64,000 nt of DNA from Pararhizobium arenae (lineage in GTDB: Bacteria > Pseudomonadota > Alphaproteobacteria > Rhizobiales > Rhizobiaceae). The notes under the pieces were generated by a model, which worked only from the letters and a program-made list of their open reading frames with translations, made no database searches and had not been told where the DNA came from. A program made the position numbers and the translations under genes. This document shows, piece after piece, positions 47,588 to 56,702 of this stretch. Positions within the stretch are counted from its first letter, which is position 1. The number at the start of each line of letters is the position of its first letter. The stretch spans positions 379,106 to 443,105 of the forward strand of contig NZ_MOOY01000005.1 of the NCBI RefSeq assembly GCF_001931685.1, in the 5' to 3' direction.

Positions 47588-47782
47588 TTAGAGAAGGGGA
47601 TCGAGAAGGAAAGGCCGTTCCGGAACAGGAGCTTTTTTCTCCTTTTCGCCGGCGGGCGCCTTTCTGTTCATGTCGGTGCTGGCGCCGGGACGTTCAAGAT
47701 CACCCTTGCGGCCGCAGCCCGAAAGAACGATGCCGGCAGCGGCGATGGCAAGGATGAAGTAAGTCGTCTTACGCGAAAGCAT
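47588..47782 (-). CDS. lptM: Small LptM-like lipoprotein
   Basis: A 64-residue lipoprotein. The lipobox VLSGC is followed directly by GRKGDLERP, the CGxKGxLxxP pattern of LptM (YifL), which helps oxidative maturation of the LptD translocon in E. coli. The rest is Lys/Pro-rich. Its place just before lysA is the same as for yifL in enterobacteria, supporting the assignment. Confidence 0.82.
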   Translation of the reverse strand: MLSRKTTYFILAIAAAGIVLSGCGRKGDLERPGASTDMNRKAPAGEKEKKAPVPERPFLLDPLL

Positions 47783-47869
47783 GTCGTTTTCCCGGTGCCG
47801 GCCTCTGCCGGATCAATTCCAAACAGCCATATCGATTTTCGAGGGCGTTGTGCACCCTCTTTGTTGATC

Positions 47870-49273
47870 TCAGTTTCTCGCGCGCCACCAGGCGATCTGC
47901 TTCCTGACTTCGCTCGGCGCGGTGCCGCCAAAGGAGGTGCGGCTTGCGACCGAGGCTTCGACGGTCAGCACGCTGAACACCTTGTCGGTGATATCCGGAT
48001 GGATCGCCTTGAGGTCGGCCAGCGAAAGTTCGGCAAGCTCGCAGCCTTTCTGCTCCGCCAGCGCCACGGCGCGGCCGGTGACATGGTGGGCGTCGCGGAA
48101 GGGCAGGCCCGCCTCGCGCACCAGCCAGTCGGCAAGATCGGTGGCGGTGGAGAAGCCGGAACCGGCCGCCGCCTTCATCCTGTCGGTGCGGATGGCCATG
48201 TCCCTGACCATGCCGGTCATGGCGGCGATCGCCAGTTCCAGGCTCTCGGCGGCGTCGAAGACCTGTTCCTTGTCTTCCTGCATGTCCTTGGAATAGGCGA
48301 GCGGCAGGCCCTTCATGACAGTAAGGAGCGCGATCAGCGAGCCGTTGATGCGGCCGGTCTTGGCGCGTACCAACTCGGCCGCATCCGGGTTCTTCTTCTG
48401 CGGCATGATCGAGGAGCCGGTCGAAAACGCATCCGACAGGCGCACGAAACCGAACTGCGGCGTCGACCAGATGACGATCTCTTCGGCCAGCCGCGACAGA
48501 TGCACGGCGCAGATCGAGGCAATGGAGAGAAATTCCAGCGCGAAATCGCGGTCGGAAACGGTGTCGATCGAGTTGCGGGTCGGTTCGCGGAAGCCGAGCG
48601 CCTTCGCCGTCATGTGGCGGTCGATCGGAAAGCCGGTGCCGGCGAGCGCCGCCGCCCCGATCGGGCTTTCGTCCAGATGCTCGATCGCATGGCGCACGCG
48701 CTGGCGGTCGCGGCCGAACATCTCGACATAGGCCATGCAATGGTGGCCGAAGGTGACGGGCTGCGCGGTCTGCAGATGGGTGAAGCCGGGCATGACGGTT
48801 TCGGCATGCTCTTCGGCGCGGTCGAGGAAGGCTGCGATCAGCGCCGTCAGCATGGTTTCGGTCTTGGCCAGCTCTTCCTTCACCCAGAGGCGGAAATCGA
48901 GCGCCACCTGGTCGTTGCGCGAGCGGGCGGTGTGCAGGCGGCCGGCAGCAGGGCCGATCAGGGTCGCGAGCCGCGCCTCGATGTTCATGTGGATGTCTTC
49001 GAGCCGGCGGGAGAATTCGAACTGTCCGCTTTCGATCTCTGACAGGATCGTGTCCAGCCCGTGAAGGATCTTGTCTTTATCGTCGGTGGAAATGATGCCT
49101 TGATGCGCCAGCATCGTCGCATGCGCCTTTGAGCCGCGGATATCCTGCGCGAAAAGCTTCTTGTCGAAGCCGATCGAGGCATTTATCTCCTCCATGATCG
49201 CGTCCGGACCCGAAGCGAAACGTCCGCCCCACATCTGGTTGGAGGATTTGCCTTCGGATGCGCCGTCGCTCAT
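47870..49273 (-). CDS. argH: Argininosuccinate lyase
   Basis: A 467-residue member of the fumarase/aspartase superfamily that cleaves argininosuccinate to arginine and fumarate. It starts [13 protein letters not shown], has [15 protein letters not shown], and the signature loop [12 protein letters not shown] with the catalytic Ser. Length is standard. It is divergent from tlpA with a 44-base gap, the order known in other rhizobia. Confidence 0.97.
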   Translation of the reverse strand: MSDGASEGKSSNQMWGGRFASGPDAIMEEINASIGFDKKLFAQDIRGSKAHATMLAHQGIISTDDKDKILHGLDTILSEIESGQFEFSRRLEDIHMNIEARLATLIGPAAGRLHTARSRNDQVALDFRLWVKEELAKTETMLTALIAAFLDRAEEHAETVMPGFTHLQTAQPVTFGHHCMAYVEMFGRDRQRVRHAIEHLDESPIGAAALAGTGFPIDRHMTAKALGFREPTRNSIDTVSDRDFALEFLSIASICAVHLSRLAEEIVIWSTPQFGFVRLSDAFSTGSSIMPQKKNPDAAELVRAKTGRINGSLIALLTVMKGLPLAYSKDMQEDKEQVFDAAESLELAIAAMTGMVRDMAIRTDRMKAAAGSGFSTATDLADWLVREAGLPFRDAHHVTGRAVALAEQKGCELAELSLADLKAIHPDITDKVFSVLTVEASVASRTSFGGTAPSEVRKQIAWWRARN

Positions 49274-49317
49274 GAAATATGCCCGCCCTGAAATGAACCG
49301 TTGCCCTGGAAATTGAC

Positions 49318-49986
49318 ATGACAGACCAGAAGAAAAGCCTTCCCGCTGCCAGGATCGTGGCGCTCGCCGCCCTTGCGGGGCTGATCGCCGGTGCGGCGGT
49401 GGTATACGTGAAGGAAACCGGGTCTGGCAATGGCGCAGGCGCTGAAACTGCGGCTTCGCAGAGCTGTCCGCTGGCTTCCGGCAAGGTCGCCGCGATCACG
49501 CCGTTCCTGAAGGGTCAGGTGGCTGCCATGTCTCCCGTCCCCGAGCCGCGCCCGCTGCCGGGCCTCGTCTTCAAGGGCGCCGACGGGAAGGACCTGACGC
49601 TTGCCGATTTTGCCGGCAAGACTGTGCTTCTCAATCTCTGGGCAACATGGTGCGTTCCCTGCCGCGAGGAAATGCCGGCCTTGAACGCGCTGCAGAAGTC
49701 CGCCGGCAGCGACCGCTTCGAAGTCGTCGCCGTCAACATCGACAACGGCGACGATGAAAAGCCCAGGGCGTTTCTCGACGAAACCGGCGTGCACGACCTC
49801 GGCTACTACCGCGACGCCTCCATGGGCGTCTTCAACACGCTGAAGAAGGAAGGCCTCGCCTTCGGCCTGCCGGTCACGCTTCTGATGGACGACAAGGGTT
49901 GCCTCATCTCCTCCATGAACGGCCCGGCCGCATGGGATAGTGAGGATGCGAAGGCGCTGATCAAGGCGGCGACGGGCGGGGTATGA
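49318..49986 (+). CDS. tlpA: TlpA-family thiol:disulfide interchange protein
   Basis: A 222-residue membrane-anchored thioredoxin-like protein with an N-terminal helix (~12-31) and a periplasmic Trx domain. The redox motif is WCVPC (Cys112, Cys115) within [18 protein letters not shown]; the cis-Pro lies in [11 protein letters not shown]. TlpA reduces cytochrome oxidase assembly factors in rhizobia. Extra Cys at 50 and ~197 may form a structural pair. The final four bases overlap a VapB-like gene. Confidence 0.92.
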   Translation: MTDQKKSLPAARIVALAALAGLIAGAAVVYVKETGSGNGAGAETAASQSCPLASGKVAAITPFLKGQVAAMSPVPEPRPLPGLVFKGADGKDLTLADFAGKTVLLNLWATWCVPCREEMPALNALQKSAGSDRFEVVAVNIDNGDDEKPRAFLDETGVHDLGYYRDASMGVFNTLKKEGLAFGLPVTLLMDDKGCLISSMNGPAAWDSEDAKALIKAATGGV

Positions 49987-50234
49987 TGAGGCTCCATGTC
50001 AGAAGCAAACGTGCCCGTGATCTTGCGGCGCAACTGGCAGGCAAGCGAGGTCTGACCATGACCGCCGTGGTCATTCAGGCATTGGAAGCGGAGTTGCGCC
50101 GGGAAAGCGAAAAGGCAAGCCTTGCAGATCGTATAGCGCTTATCGCCGACGATCTTGCGCAACAGGCTGGGCCTAACGGCAGGCCTGTCGACAAGGAAGA
50201 GATTGATAACCTCTGGTTCTATCCGAACGCCTGA
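49983..50234 (+). CDS. Orphan VapB-type antitoxin
   Basis: An 83-residue protein resembling the Rv0623/PSK group of type II antitoxins: an N-terminal ribbon-helix-helix-like RLHVRSKRARDLAAQLAGKRG-like region, MTAVVIQALEAELRRE, and the C-terminal VDKEEIDNLWFY toxin-binding tail. No VapC PIN-domain gene follows; the next gene is hbd in the opposite direction. It starts by ATGA overlap with tlpA, so its expression depends on that gene. Confidence 0.72.
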   Translation: MMRLHVRSKRARDLAAQLAGKRGLTMTAVVIQALEAELRRESEKASLADRIALIADDLAQQAGPNGRPVDKEEIDNLWFYPNA

Positions 50235-50237
50235 CGC

Positions 50238-51110
50238 TTACCGCGTCGGAACCGGCGTCTCGCCGCGATAGTCATAGAACCCGCGGCCCGATTTGCGGCC
50301 TAGCCAGCCGGCCTCGACATATTTGACCAGCAGCGGGCAGGGGCGATATTTCGAGTCCGCCAGCCCGTCATGCAGCACCTGCATGATCGAGAGACAGGTG
50401 TCGAGACCGATGAAATCGGCAAGCTGCAGCGGGCCCATCGGATGGTTGGCGCCAAGTTTCATGGCGGTATCGATGGCATCGACCGTGCCGACGCCTTCAT
50501 AGAGCGTGTAGATCGCCTCGTTGATCATCGGCAGCAGGATGCGGTTGACGATAAAGGCCGGGAAGTCCTCGGCCACCGTGATCGTCTTGTCGAGCGAGGT
50601 GACGAAGGTCTTGGCCGTTGCGAAGGTCCCTTCTTCGGTGGCGATGCCGCGCACGAGTTCCACCAGCTTCATCACCGGAACGGGGTTCATGAAGTGGATG
50701 CCCATGAAGCGCTCCGGGCGGTCGGTCGCGGAGGCAAGCCGGGTGATCGAAAGCGAGGACGTGTTGGTGGCGAGAATGGCGTCGGCCTTCAGCACCGGGC
50801 AGACCTGGCCATAGATCTTGCGCTTGACGCTTTCGTCTTCCGTCGCCGCCTCGATCACAAGGTCCGCCTGGGAAAGATCGTTGAGGTCGGAGGAGCCCTT
50901 GATCATCGAGAGGGCTTTCTTGCGGTCCTCGTCGGAGAGCTTTCCGGCGGTCACAACGCGGGCCATGTTGCCGTTGATTGTGGCAAGGCCCTGCTCTATG
51001 CGGTCGGGCGCGATATCGTACAGCTGAACCTTGTATCCGGCCGTCGCCGATACCTGGGCAATACCGCAGCCCATCTGTCCTGCGCCTACGATTCCGATTG
51101 TCTTGATCAT
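50238..51110 (-). CDS. 3-hydroxybutyryl-CoA dehydrogenase
   Basis: A 290-residue NAD(P)-dependent dehydrogenase of the 3-hydroxyacyl-CoA family: Rossmann motif GAGQMGCGIAQV, catalytic His in FMGIHFMNPVPVMKLVE, and the C-terminal GLDTCLSIMQVLHDGL with the RPCPLLVKYVEAGWLGRKSGRGFYDY ending (two adjacent motifs). It interconverts acetoacetyl-CoA and 3-hydroxybutyryl-CoA. It lies 200 bases downstream of etfA, beyond a terminator, so it may also have its own promoter. Confidence 0.92.
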   Translation of the reverse strand: MIKTIGIVGAGQMGCGIAQVSATAGYKVQLYDIAPDRIEQGLATINGNMARVVTAGKLSDEDRKKALSMIKGSSDLNDLSQADLVIEAATEDESVKRKIYGQVCPVLKADAILATNTSSLSITRLASATDRPERFMGIHFMNPVPVMKLVELVRGIATEEGTFATAKTFVTSLDKTITVAEDFPAFIVNRILLPMINEAIYTLYEGVGTVDAIDTAMKLGANHPMGPLQLADFIGLDTCLSIMQVLHDGLADSKYRPCPLLVKYVEAGWLGRKSGRGFYDYRGETPVPTR

Positions 51111-51249
51111 TGAGCCGGGCTTCCATCATTGCAACCGCCATGTCGGGGTTCGCATGGCGTTGGGTCCGGGTGCCAGTGATAAAGCCATCCGGAGGAAGTT
51201 TCCAGCCCTTTTGATGCCTCAATGAGGCGCCTTTGGTCGGATATCGCCA

Positions 51250-51290
51250 AAGAAAAAGGCGGCCGGCATGAAATCTGCTGGCCGCCTTTG
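51250..51290 (-). terminator. Terminator after etfA
   Basis: On the minus strand the stem AAAGGCGGCC/GGCCGCCTTT with a 15-base loop is followed by TTCTTTGG. It ends or attenuates the etfBA transcript before the hydroxybutyryl-CoA dehydrogenase gene. Confidence 0.75.
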
Positions 51291-51309
51291 GATTGGTTCG
51301 ACAAGACTT

Positions 51310-52233
51310 TTAAAGCGCCTTCTCGAGCTCCGGCAGAATGTCGAAGAGATCGCCGACGAGGCCGTAGTCGGCCACCTGGAAGATCGGGGCTTCCTCGTCC
51401 TTGTTAATGGCGACGATGACCTTCGAGTCCTTCATGCCGGCCAGGTGCTGGATCGCACCGGAGATGCCGCAGGCGATGTAGAGCTGTGGTGCAACCACCT
51501 TGCCCGTCTGCCCGACCTGCCAGTCGTTCGGCGCATAGCCGGCATCCACCGCCGCGCGAGACGCACCAACGGCAGCCCCGAGCTTGTCGGCGACCGGAAG
51601 AATGACTTCCTGGAACTTCTCCGAAGACCCCAGTGCACGACCACCCGAGATGATGATCTTGGCAGAAGTCAGTTCCGGACGATCCGACGAGGACAGTGCG
51701 TCCTTGACGAAGGTGGAGAGGCCCGGATCAGCCGCTGCTGAAACACTCTCGACCGAAGCGGAGCCACCATCGCCAGCCGAAGCGAAGGAGGCGGTACGAA
51801 CCGTAATCACCTTCTTTGCATCCGAGGACTGGACCGTCTGGATGGCATTGCCGGCGTAGATCGGACGCTTGAAGGTGTCGGCAGAGACGACCTCTGTGAT
51901 CTCGGAGATCTGCGCGACATCCAGAAGGGCTGCCACACGCGGAGCCACGTTCTTGCCGACCGAAGTGGCGGCCGCGATGATCGTGTCGTAGTTTCCGGCG
52001 AGCGAGACGATGAGGGCCGCCAAGGGCTCCGCCAGATTGTTGGCGAGGCTTGCATCCTCGGCGACGAGAACCTTGGAAACGCCGGAAAGCTTGGCGGCCT
52101 GCTCGGCAACGGCCTTCGAGCCGGCAACCAGCACATGCACGTCGCCGCCGATTTTCGAGGCCGCCGACAGCGCTTTTGCGGTCTGGTCGGACAGGTGGGT
52201 ATTGTCGTGGTCAGCCAGAAGAAGAATGGCCAT
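51310..52233 (-). CDS. etfA: Electron transfer flavoprotein subunit alpha
   Basis: A 307-residue subunit that binds FAD between itself and EtfB and passes electrons from acyl-CoA dehydrogenases to ETF:quinone oxidoreductase. Domain II signature [43 protein letters not shown] and [24 protein letters not shown] are complete. It follows etfB after 26 bases. Confidence 0.96.
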   Translation of the reverse strand: MAILLLADHDNTHLSDQTAKALSAASKIGGDVHVLVAGSKAVAEQAAKLSGVSKVLVAEDASLANNLAEPLAALIVSLAGNYDTIIAAATSVGKNVAPRVAALLDVAQISEITEVVSADTFKRPIYAGNAIQTVQSSDAKKVITVRTASFASAGDGGSASVESVSAAADPGLSTFVKDALSSSDRPELTSAKIIISGGRALGSSEKFQEVILPVADKLGAAVGASRAAVDAGYAPNDWQVGQTGKVVAPQLYIACGISGAIQHLAGMKDSKVIVAINKDEEAPIFQVADYGLVGDLFDILPELEKAL

Positions 52234-52259
52234 GATGTAATCTCCTCAAATCTTCCGGT

Positions 52260-53006
52260 TTACAGGACGCCAGCCGTCTTCAGGCTGGAAACCAGCTCTG
52301 CGACGCTCTTCACCTTGACGCCGGCCTTGCGGCCTTCCGGCTCCTCGGTCTTCAGAACCTTCAGCCGGGCCGTCGTGTCGACGCCAAAATCGGCCGGGGT
52401 CTTCTTGTCGAGCGGCTTCTTCTTCGCCTTCATGATGTTCGGCAGCGAGGCGTAGCGCGGCTCGTTGAGGCGCAGGTCGGTGGTGACGACGGCCGGCAGC
52501 TTGATGTCGATGGTCTGCAGGCCGCCATCGACTTCGCGGGTCACGGTTGCCTTGCCGTCACCGATCTCGACCTTCGAGGCAAAGGTGCCCTGTGCCCAGC
52601 CAAGCAGAGCCGACAGCATCTGGCCGGTCTGGTTCGAATCGTCATCGATCGCCTGCTTGCCGACGATGATCAGGCCCGGCTGTTCGGCTTCCGCCACGCC
52701 CTTGACGATCTTGGCGACGGCGAGCGGCTCGACGGCATCGTCCGTCTCCACCAGAATGGCGCGGTCGGCACCCATGGCGAGCGCCGTGCGCAGCGTTTCT
52801 TCCGCCTTGGCCGGGCCGACGGAGACGACCACCACTTCCTCGGCCTTGCCGGCTTCCTTCAGCCGCAGAGCCTCTTCAACGGAAATCTCGTCGAACGGGT
52901 TCATCGACATCTTCACATTGGCAAGCTCGACACCCGTGCCATCCGGCTTCACCCGGATCTTCACGTTGTAGTCGACGACACGTTTGACGGTGACCAAGAT
53001 TTTCAT
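52260..53006 (-). CDS. etfB: Electron transfer flavoprotein subunit beta
   Basis: A 248-residue AMP-binding subunit. [19 protein letters not shown] start, [30 protein letters not shown], and the ETF-beta signature [21 protein letters not shown] with [21 protein letters not shown] are present, given as separate motifs. AAGGAAGGA precedes the ATG. It is first in the etfB-etfA-hbd run. Confidence 0.96.
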   Translation of the reverse strand: MKILVTVKRVVDYNVKIRVKPDGTGVELANVKMSMNPFDEISVEEALRLKEAGKAEEVVVVSVGPAKAEETLRTALAMGADRAILVETDDAVEPLAVAKIVKGVAEAEQPGLIIVGKQAIDDDSNQTGQMLSALLGWAQGTFASKVEIGDGKATVTREVDGGLQTIDIKLPAVVTTDLRLNEPRYASLPNIMKAKKKPLDKKTPADFGVDTTARLKVLKTEEPEGRKAGVKVKSVAELVSSLKTAGVL

Positions 53007-53146
53007 GGAATCCTTCCTTCGAGACTTTTGCCGAGAAAATGCGCCTTAACGCAGCGTCCTGATTGTCGATTGGCGACATCGATACGCATTTTTTCTCCAA
53101 ATACAATTGCCGCCGCCCCCTCCAGGGCGCGATTGCCGGCCGCGAC

Positions 53147-53175
53147 GTTGTATTACGTTTACGTTCAAGTCAATA
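53147..53175 (-). promoter_or_regulatory. Candidate control site upstream of etfBA
   Basis: On the minus strand TTGACTTGAACGTAAACGTA contains a TTGACT -35-like box and the repeated ACGTAAACGTAA motif. It lies ~145 bases before etfB. Similar ACGTAAACG elements are bound by MerR-type LiuR regulators of acyl-CoA catabolism in other proteobacteria; binding here is an inference. Confidence 0.35.
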
Positions 53176-53293
53176 TTTGGGCGCGGAATTTTCCGGATAA
53201 ATCGGTTCGTGTCGGTGAACGCTTGCCCGGATGGCGGAAAACCCCTGGAAACCCGATGTTTCGCTACGGGCCATGATTTTCCACAATCTTTCG

Positions 53294-54085
53294 TCAGGAA
53301 GGGCGGCCCCACGGTGTCGGCGGTCGCCGCGGGGGCGGTTTCTGCTGTTCGAGCGTCGTCACCGGCGCAGTCACGGGCACAACGGCCTTGGGTGTGACGA
53401 GGGTACGATCGAAAAGCGGAACACCTCGACGTCGCAAAACGACAACAAGGATCAGACCTGCAAGGATGCCGCCGACATGCGCGCCCCAGGAGATCGCCCC
53501 GCGCGGCTCGAGCGCGAACATCACGAATTGCTGCAGGATCCAAAGAACCAGCGGAATGAAGGCGGGCAGCGGCAGCGGGATTCGGAAGAACACCAGGACC
53601 CAGACCCTGACCTTTGGATGCAGCATGAGATAGGCGGCGACCACGCCGGAGATTGCCCCGGACGCCCCGATCAGCGGCGCCTCGGAGGACGTTTCGACAA
53701 GGCCATGGGTGAGGGCGCCGGCGGCGGCACAGAGCAGATAAAACACAAGATAGCGAAAATGCCCGAGCGCATCCTCGACATTGTCGCCGAACACCCAGAG
53801 AAACAGCATGTTCGAGGCCAGATGCCAGAAATCGGTGTGCAGGAAGGCATAGGTCACATAGGTCGCGCTCTCCGGCACCAGCACGAGGCTCGGCTCCAGC
53901 TGGGCATAGTCGAAGGCGAGTGCCGGGATATAACCGAGCCCCAGCACCGTCGCATTGGCGAAGTTCTGCGAGGCCAGCGGCCCCGTCATCAGCCAGATTA
54001 CAATGTTGATGGCGATCAGCCCGATCGTCACATACTGCACCTTGATGTGCTTCAGGGAGTTCGTGTCATGCAGCGGTATGAACAT
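53294..54085 (-). CDS. Rhomboid-family intramembrane serine protease
   Basis: A 263-residue protein with about six helices. The catalytic Ser is in GASGAISGVV and the catalytic His in WGAHVGGILAGL, the rhomboid dyad. The N-terminal MFIPLHDTNSLKHIKVQYVT is typical of the alphaproteobacterial group, and the C-terminal tail is Arg/Pro-rich. The substrate is unknown. It is transcribed away from etfB after a ~290-base gap that holds the etfB promoter region. Confidence 0.9.
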   Translation of the reverse strand: MFIPLHDTNSLKHIKVQYVTIGLIAINIVIWLMTGPLASQNFANATVLGLGYIPALAFDYAQLEPSLVLVPESATYVTYAFLHTDFWHLASNMLFLWVFGDNVEDALGHFRYLVFYLLCAAAGALTHGLVETSSEAPLIGASGAISGVVAAYLMLHPKVRVWVLVFFRIPLPLPAFIPLVLWILQQFVMFALEPRGAISWGAHVGGILAGLILVVVLRRRGVPLFDRTLVTPKAVVPVTAPVTTLEQQKPPPRRPPTPWGRPS

Positions 54086-54130
54086 GGCGTGTCCTGAAGG
54101 CGGTGCGTGTGGATAGGGCCGTTTTTGTCG

Positions 54131-54439
54131 TCAGGCTGCAGCAGATCTGTGCGCCTTGCTGACCTTGACCGTCACCCGACGGTCGAGAGCATTCAAAACG
54201 CGTACCAGTCGATCGATCGTAAAACGACCGAGATCGGCATTGCGAATGCGGGACAGATCGGCGGCCGTCACGGTGGCCAGCTTTTCACCCTCCCGCAATG
54301 TCAGTTTCCTGCGGTCCAGCGCGGCAATAATTTCTGCCGCCAGCTGCGCCTTCATCATCTTGGTGTCGGCATCCGGGTCGCCGAGGTCGGCATAGATATT
54401 GCCGCTTCCGTGAACGACGGCGAAGTCATCATCGATCAT
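54131..54439 (-). CDS. XRE-family antitoxin (HigA-like)
   Basis: A 102-residue helix-turn-helix protein: AALDRRKLTLREGEKLATV, AADLSRIRNADLGRFTIDRLVRVLNALDRRV. The fold resembles HTH_37/HigA antitoxins. It overlaps the upstream RelE-like toxin gene by four bases. It probably binds the toxin and represses the operon promoter. Order toxin first, antitoxin second, is that of higBA. Confidence 0.85.
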   Translation of the reverse strand: MIDDDFAVVHGSGNIYADLGDPDADTKMMKAQLAAEIIAALDRRKLTLREGEKLATVTAADLSRIRNADLGRFTIDRLVRVLNALDRRVTVKVSKAHRSAAA

Positions 54440-54771
54440 CGCAGCATCTCCTCAATTCGCTTCAACCGATACCTGATCAGGTCTACCTCTTTCTGAGGTG
54501 TCGCTATGCCCTTGGTGGACTTTTTCTGAAAGGCATGGATGACCCAGAGCTTGTCGCCCAGCTGCACTGCATAAACGACCCGATAGGCATCTGTGCGGTA
54601 GGGCAAGGCAATTTCGAGTACGCCTGCGCCTAAGCCTTTCATTGGTTTCGCAATATCGGCCTTCTGGCCCATGCTTGCAATGGCGAGCGCATCCTTCATC
54701 CGCTCCTGAACAGCTTTGGGAAAAGCCTCGAAATCCTTCAGCGCCGCTCTGACCCAGGCAATCTCCCTCAT
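54436..54771 (-). CDS. RelE/HigB-like toxin (phage Gp49-type)
   Basis: A 111-residue protein of the Gp49/RelE superfamily: REIAWVRAALKDFEAFP, MKGLGAGVLEIALPYRTDAYRVVYAVQ and LWVIHAFQKKSTKGI. The conserved Arg/Lys in YRTDAYRVVY and the AFQKKS segment match ribosome-dependent mRNA endonucleases. It is the first gene of a two-gene unit with the XRE antitoxin, on the minus strand, beside the rhomboid gene. Confidence 0.87.
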   Translation of the reverse strand: MREIAWVRAALKDFEAFPKAVQERMKDALAIASMGQKADIAKPMKGLGAGVLEIALPYRTDAYRVVYAVQLGDKLWVIHAFQKKSTKGIATPQKEVDLIRYRLKRIEEMLR

Positions 54772-54856
54772 AGGCGCATGTTGTCACATACGACAACAGA
54801 CTGACAAGCCTTTTGTCTTCGATGTCTTTGCTATCGAAGGAAGGTGGTAAGCCGAT

Positions 54857-55435
54857 CTACCTGTTCTTCCCCGGAACCCAAAGCACATCCGAGGCGCCCT
54901 TGTCGTTTACCCAGCGGGCGGCAACGAACAGGAAGTCCGAAAGACGGTTGGCATAGGCGATCGCTTCCGCGCTCACCACTTCGCCCTCGATCCGCGCCAG
55001 CGCCACCATCAGTCGTTCCGCCCGCCGGGTTATGGTGCGGGCGAGATGCAGCGCGGCCGCGGCCGCGCTGCCGCCGGGCAGCACGAAGGAGCGCAGCGGC
55101 GAAAGATCGGCATTCAGACGGTCGATCTCCGTTTCCAGCCGCTCCACCTGGCTGGCGATGATCCGGAGCGGCTCGTAGGCCATCGCCTCACCTGTGTCCG
55201 GCGTCGAAAGATCGGCGCCAAGATCGAAGAGATCGTTCTGGATGCGCATCAGCATCTGATCGAGATCGGCGTGTTCTGTCGTGTGCAACCGCGCCAGCCC
55301 GATCGCCGAATTCGCCTCGTCGATCGTGCCGTAGGCCTCGACGCGCAGATCGCTTTTCAGGCGGCGCGGTCCGGCGGCCAGTCCCGTCGTGCCGTCGTCG
55401 CCGGTCTTCGTGTAGATCTTGTTCAGCTTCACCAT
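54857..55435 (-). CDS. PduO-type cob(I)alamin adenosyltransferase
   Basis: A 192-residue helical-bundle enzyme that adenosylates cob(I)alamin with ATP. Signature motifs are TKTGDDGTTGL at the N-terminus, AYGTIDEANSAIGLA, and the ATP-binding RSFVLPGGS with the R(R/x)AER helix (TRRAERLMVAL). The C-terminal FLFVAARW is also family-typical. It complements the cobST genes elsewhere in the window. Confidence 0.94.
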   Translation of the reverse strand: MVKLNKIYTKTGDDGTTGLAAGPRRLKSDLRVEAYGTIDEANSAIGLARLHTTEHADLDQMLMRIQNDLFDLGADLSTPDTGEAMAYEPLRIIASQVERLETEIDRLNADLSPLRSFVLPGGSAAAAALHLARTITRRAERLMVALARIEGEVVSAEAIAYANRLSDFLFVAARWVNDKGASDVLWVPGKNR

Positions 55436-55448
55436 GCGATTGTCATCC

Positions 55449-55652
55449 TTACGACGGGCGTCCGCCGCCGGTAAGCCAGAGGGTCAGCATGATCAGCGCG
55501 ATGGCGACGGCCTGCAGCACCACGCGCGCCTGCATCAGCTTGTTCGACATATTGCCGCTGCCGCCCTTGGCCATGTTGATGAGGCCGCGCAGGAGAACGA
55601 TGACCACGAGACCCATGACCAGCAGGGTCAGTCCGGTGAGAAAACTATGCAT
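55449..55652 (-). CDS. Twin transmembrane protein (67 aa)
   Basis: A 67-residue protein with two helices (~5-24 and ~43-62) separated by the short polar loop NMAKGGSGNMSNKLMQARV, typical of the HIG1-related twin transmembrane family in alphaproteobacteria. HIG1 proteins associate with cytochrome oxidase, but no such role is shown for this one. It is 13 bases ahead of the adenosyltransferase gene in the same direction. Confidence 0.82.
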   Translation of the reverse strand: MHSFLTGLTLLVMGLVVIVLLRGLINMAKGGSGNMSNKLMQARVVLQAVAIALIMLTLWLTGGGRPS

Positions 55653-55668
55653 TGCCTTGCCTTTCCGA

Positions 55669-56505
55669 TCAGCCGAGCCGGCCGATGATGCGATAGAAGA
55701 GGCCCGCCGGCAGAAGCTTCTTCAGGAGCGCTCCCTGCTTTGCGGGCGTGGTGACGATGTAATGCGGCTTGGCCACCTTGGCGGTCAAGGCATGCTTCAG
55801 AACGCTGTAGACGGCGTCCGGCTCCAGCTTGCCGCGGGCCGGCTTGCTGTCGCCTCTCAGGCGCTTCAACTGCCGCTCGTATTCGGCGGCGTGAACCGAG
55901 CCCTTGAGATCGATGAAGCGCTCGATCTGCGTCAGCGCATTGGCGGTAAAGCGTGAGGCGATCGGTCCGGGTTCGATCAGGCTCACCTGCACGCCGCTGC
56001 CCTCAAGCTCCATGCGCATGGTCAGCGACAGGCCTTCCAGCGCGAATTTCGAGGCATTGTAGGCCCCGCGCCATTTGTAGGGCACGATGCCGAGAATGGA
56101 CGAGCATTGCACGATCCGTCCGTGACCCTGAGCCCGCATCGCGGGGATCACACGCCGCGTCAGGTCGTGCCAGCCGATGACATTGGTTTCCAGCTGCAGC
56201 CGCAATGCCTCCGTCGGCAGGTCCTCCACCGCGCCGGCCTGGCCATAGGCGCCGTTGTTGAAGAGCGCATCGAGCCGTCCGCCGGTGCGGGCAAAAACGT
56301 CGTCCACCAGAACAGATATAGTGTCGCCTCGGGTGTAATCCATGATGATCGTCTCGATGCCGTCAGCCTCCAGCGGGCCACGATCCTCCTCGCGCCGCAC
56401 GGTTGCGAACACCCGCCAGCCGTCCCGTTTCAGCGCCCGTGCGCACCATGCGCCGATGCCGGAAGAACATCCGGTCACGATGATGCTGGGCCGCGTATCC
56501 GTCAT
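55669..56505 (-). CDS. Short-chain dehydrogenase/reductase (SDR)
   Basis: A 278-residue SDR with the cofactor motif GCSSGIG, NNGAYGQAGA (NNAG-like), the catalytic Ser in CSSILGIV and the Tyr-Lys pair in YNASKFALEGL. NAD(P)-dependent oxidoreduction of an unknown substrate is expected. The ATG at 56505 (MTDTRPSIIVTG) is preferred to 56565. It is 16 bases before the twin-TM gene, so SDR, twin-TM and adenosyltransferase form one run. Confidence 0.9.
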   Translation of the reverse strand: MTDTRPSIIVTGCSSGIGAWCARALKRDGWRVFATVRREEDRGPLEADGIETIIMDYTRGDTISVLVDDVFARTGGRLDALFNNGAYGQAGAVEDLPTEALRLQLETNVIGWHDLTRRVIPAMRAQGHGRIVQCSSILGIVPYKWRGAYNASKFALEGLSLTMRMELEGSGVQVSLIEPGPIASRFTANALTQIERFIDLKGSVHAAEYERQLKRLRGDSKPARGKLEPDAVYSVLKHALTAKVAKPHYIVTTPAKQGALLKKLLPAGLFYRIIGRLG

Positions 56506-56702
56506 TGTTTGTCGTTCCCGGTGGAAATTGCCGTCCGGTTTCCCATATTCGCGATCGGGTGACAATTGCCGGCGCTGCGGCGTATAGGCGCGAACACGCT
56601 GTTTTGTCCGGAGAAAGTCCGTGGCTTCGGCATTGAGGCTGGCGCCAACACAAACGCCGGCGCATAAGATGGACGAGGTAAGATGGGATTGTTGGAGAAA
56701 GA

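Noticed and set aside
47795..49042. Plus-strand frame of 415 codons opposite argH
   Set aside because: Antisense to a complete argH; no domain.
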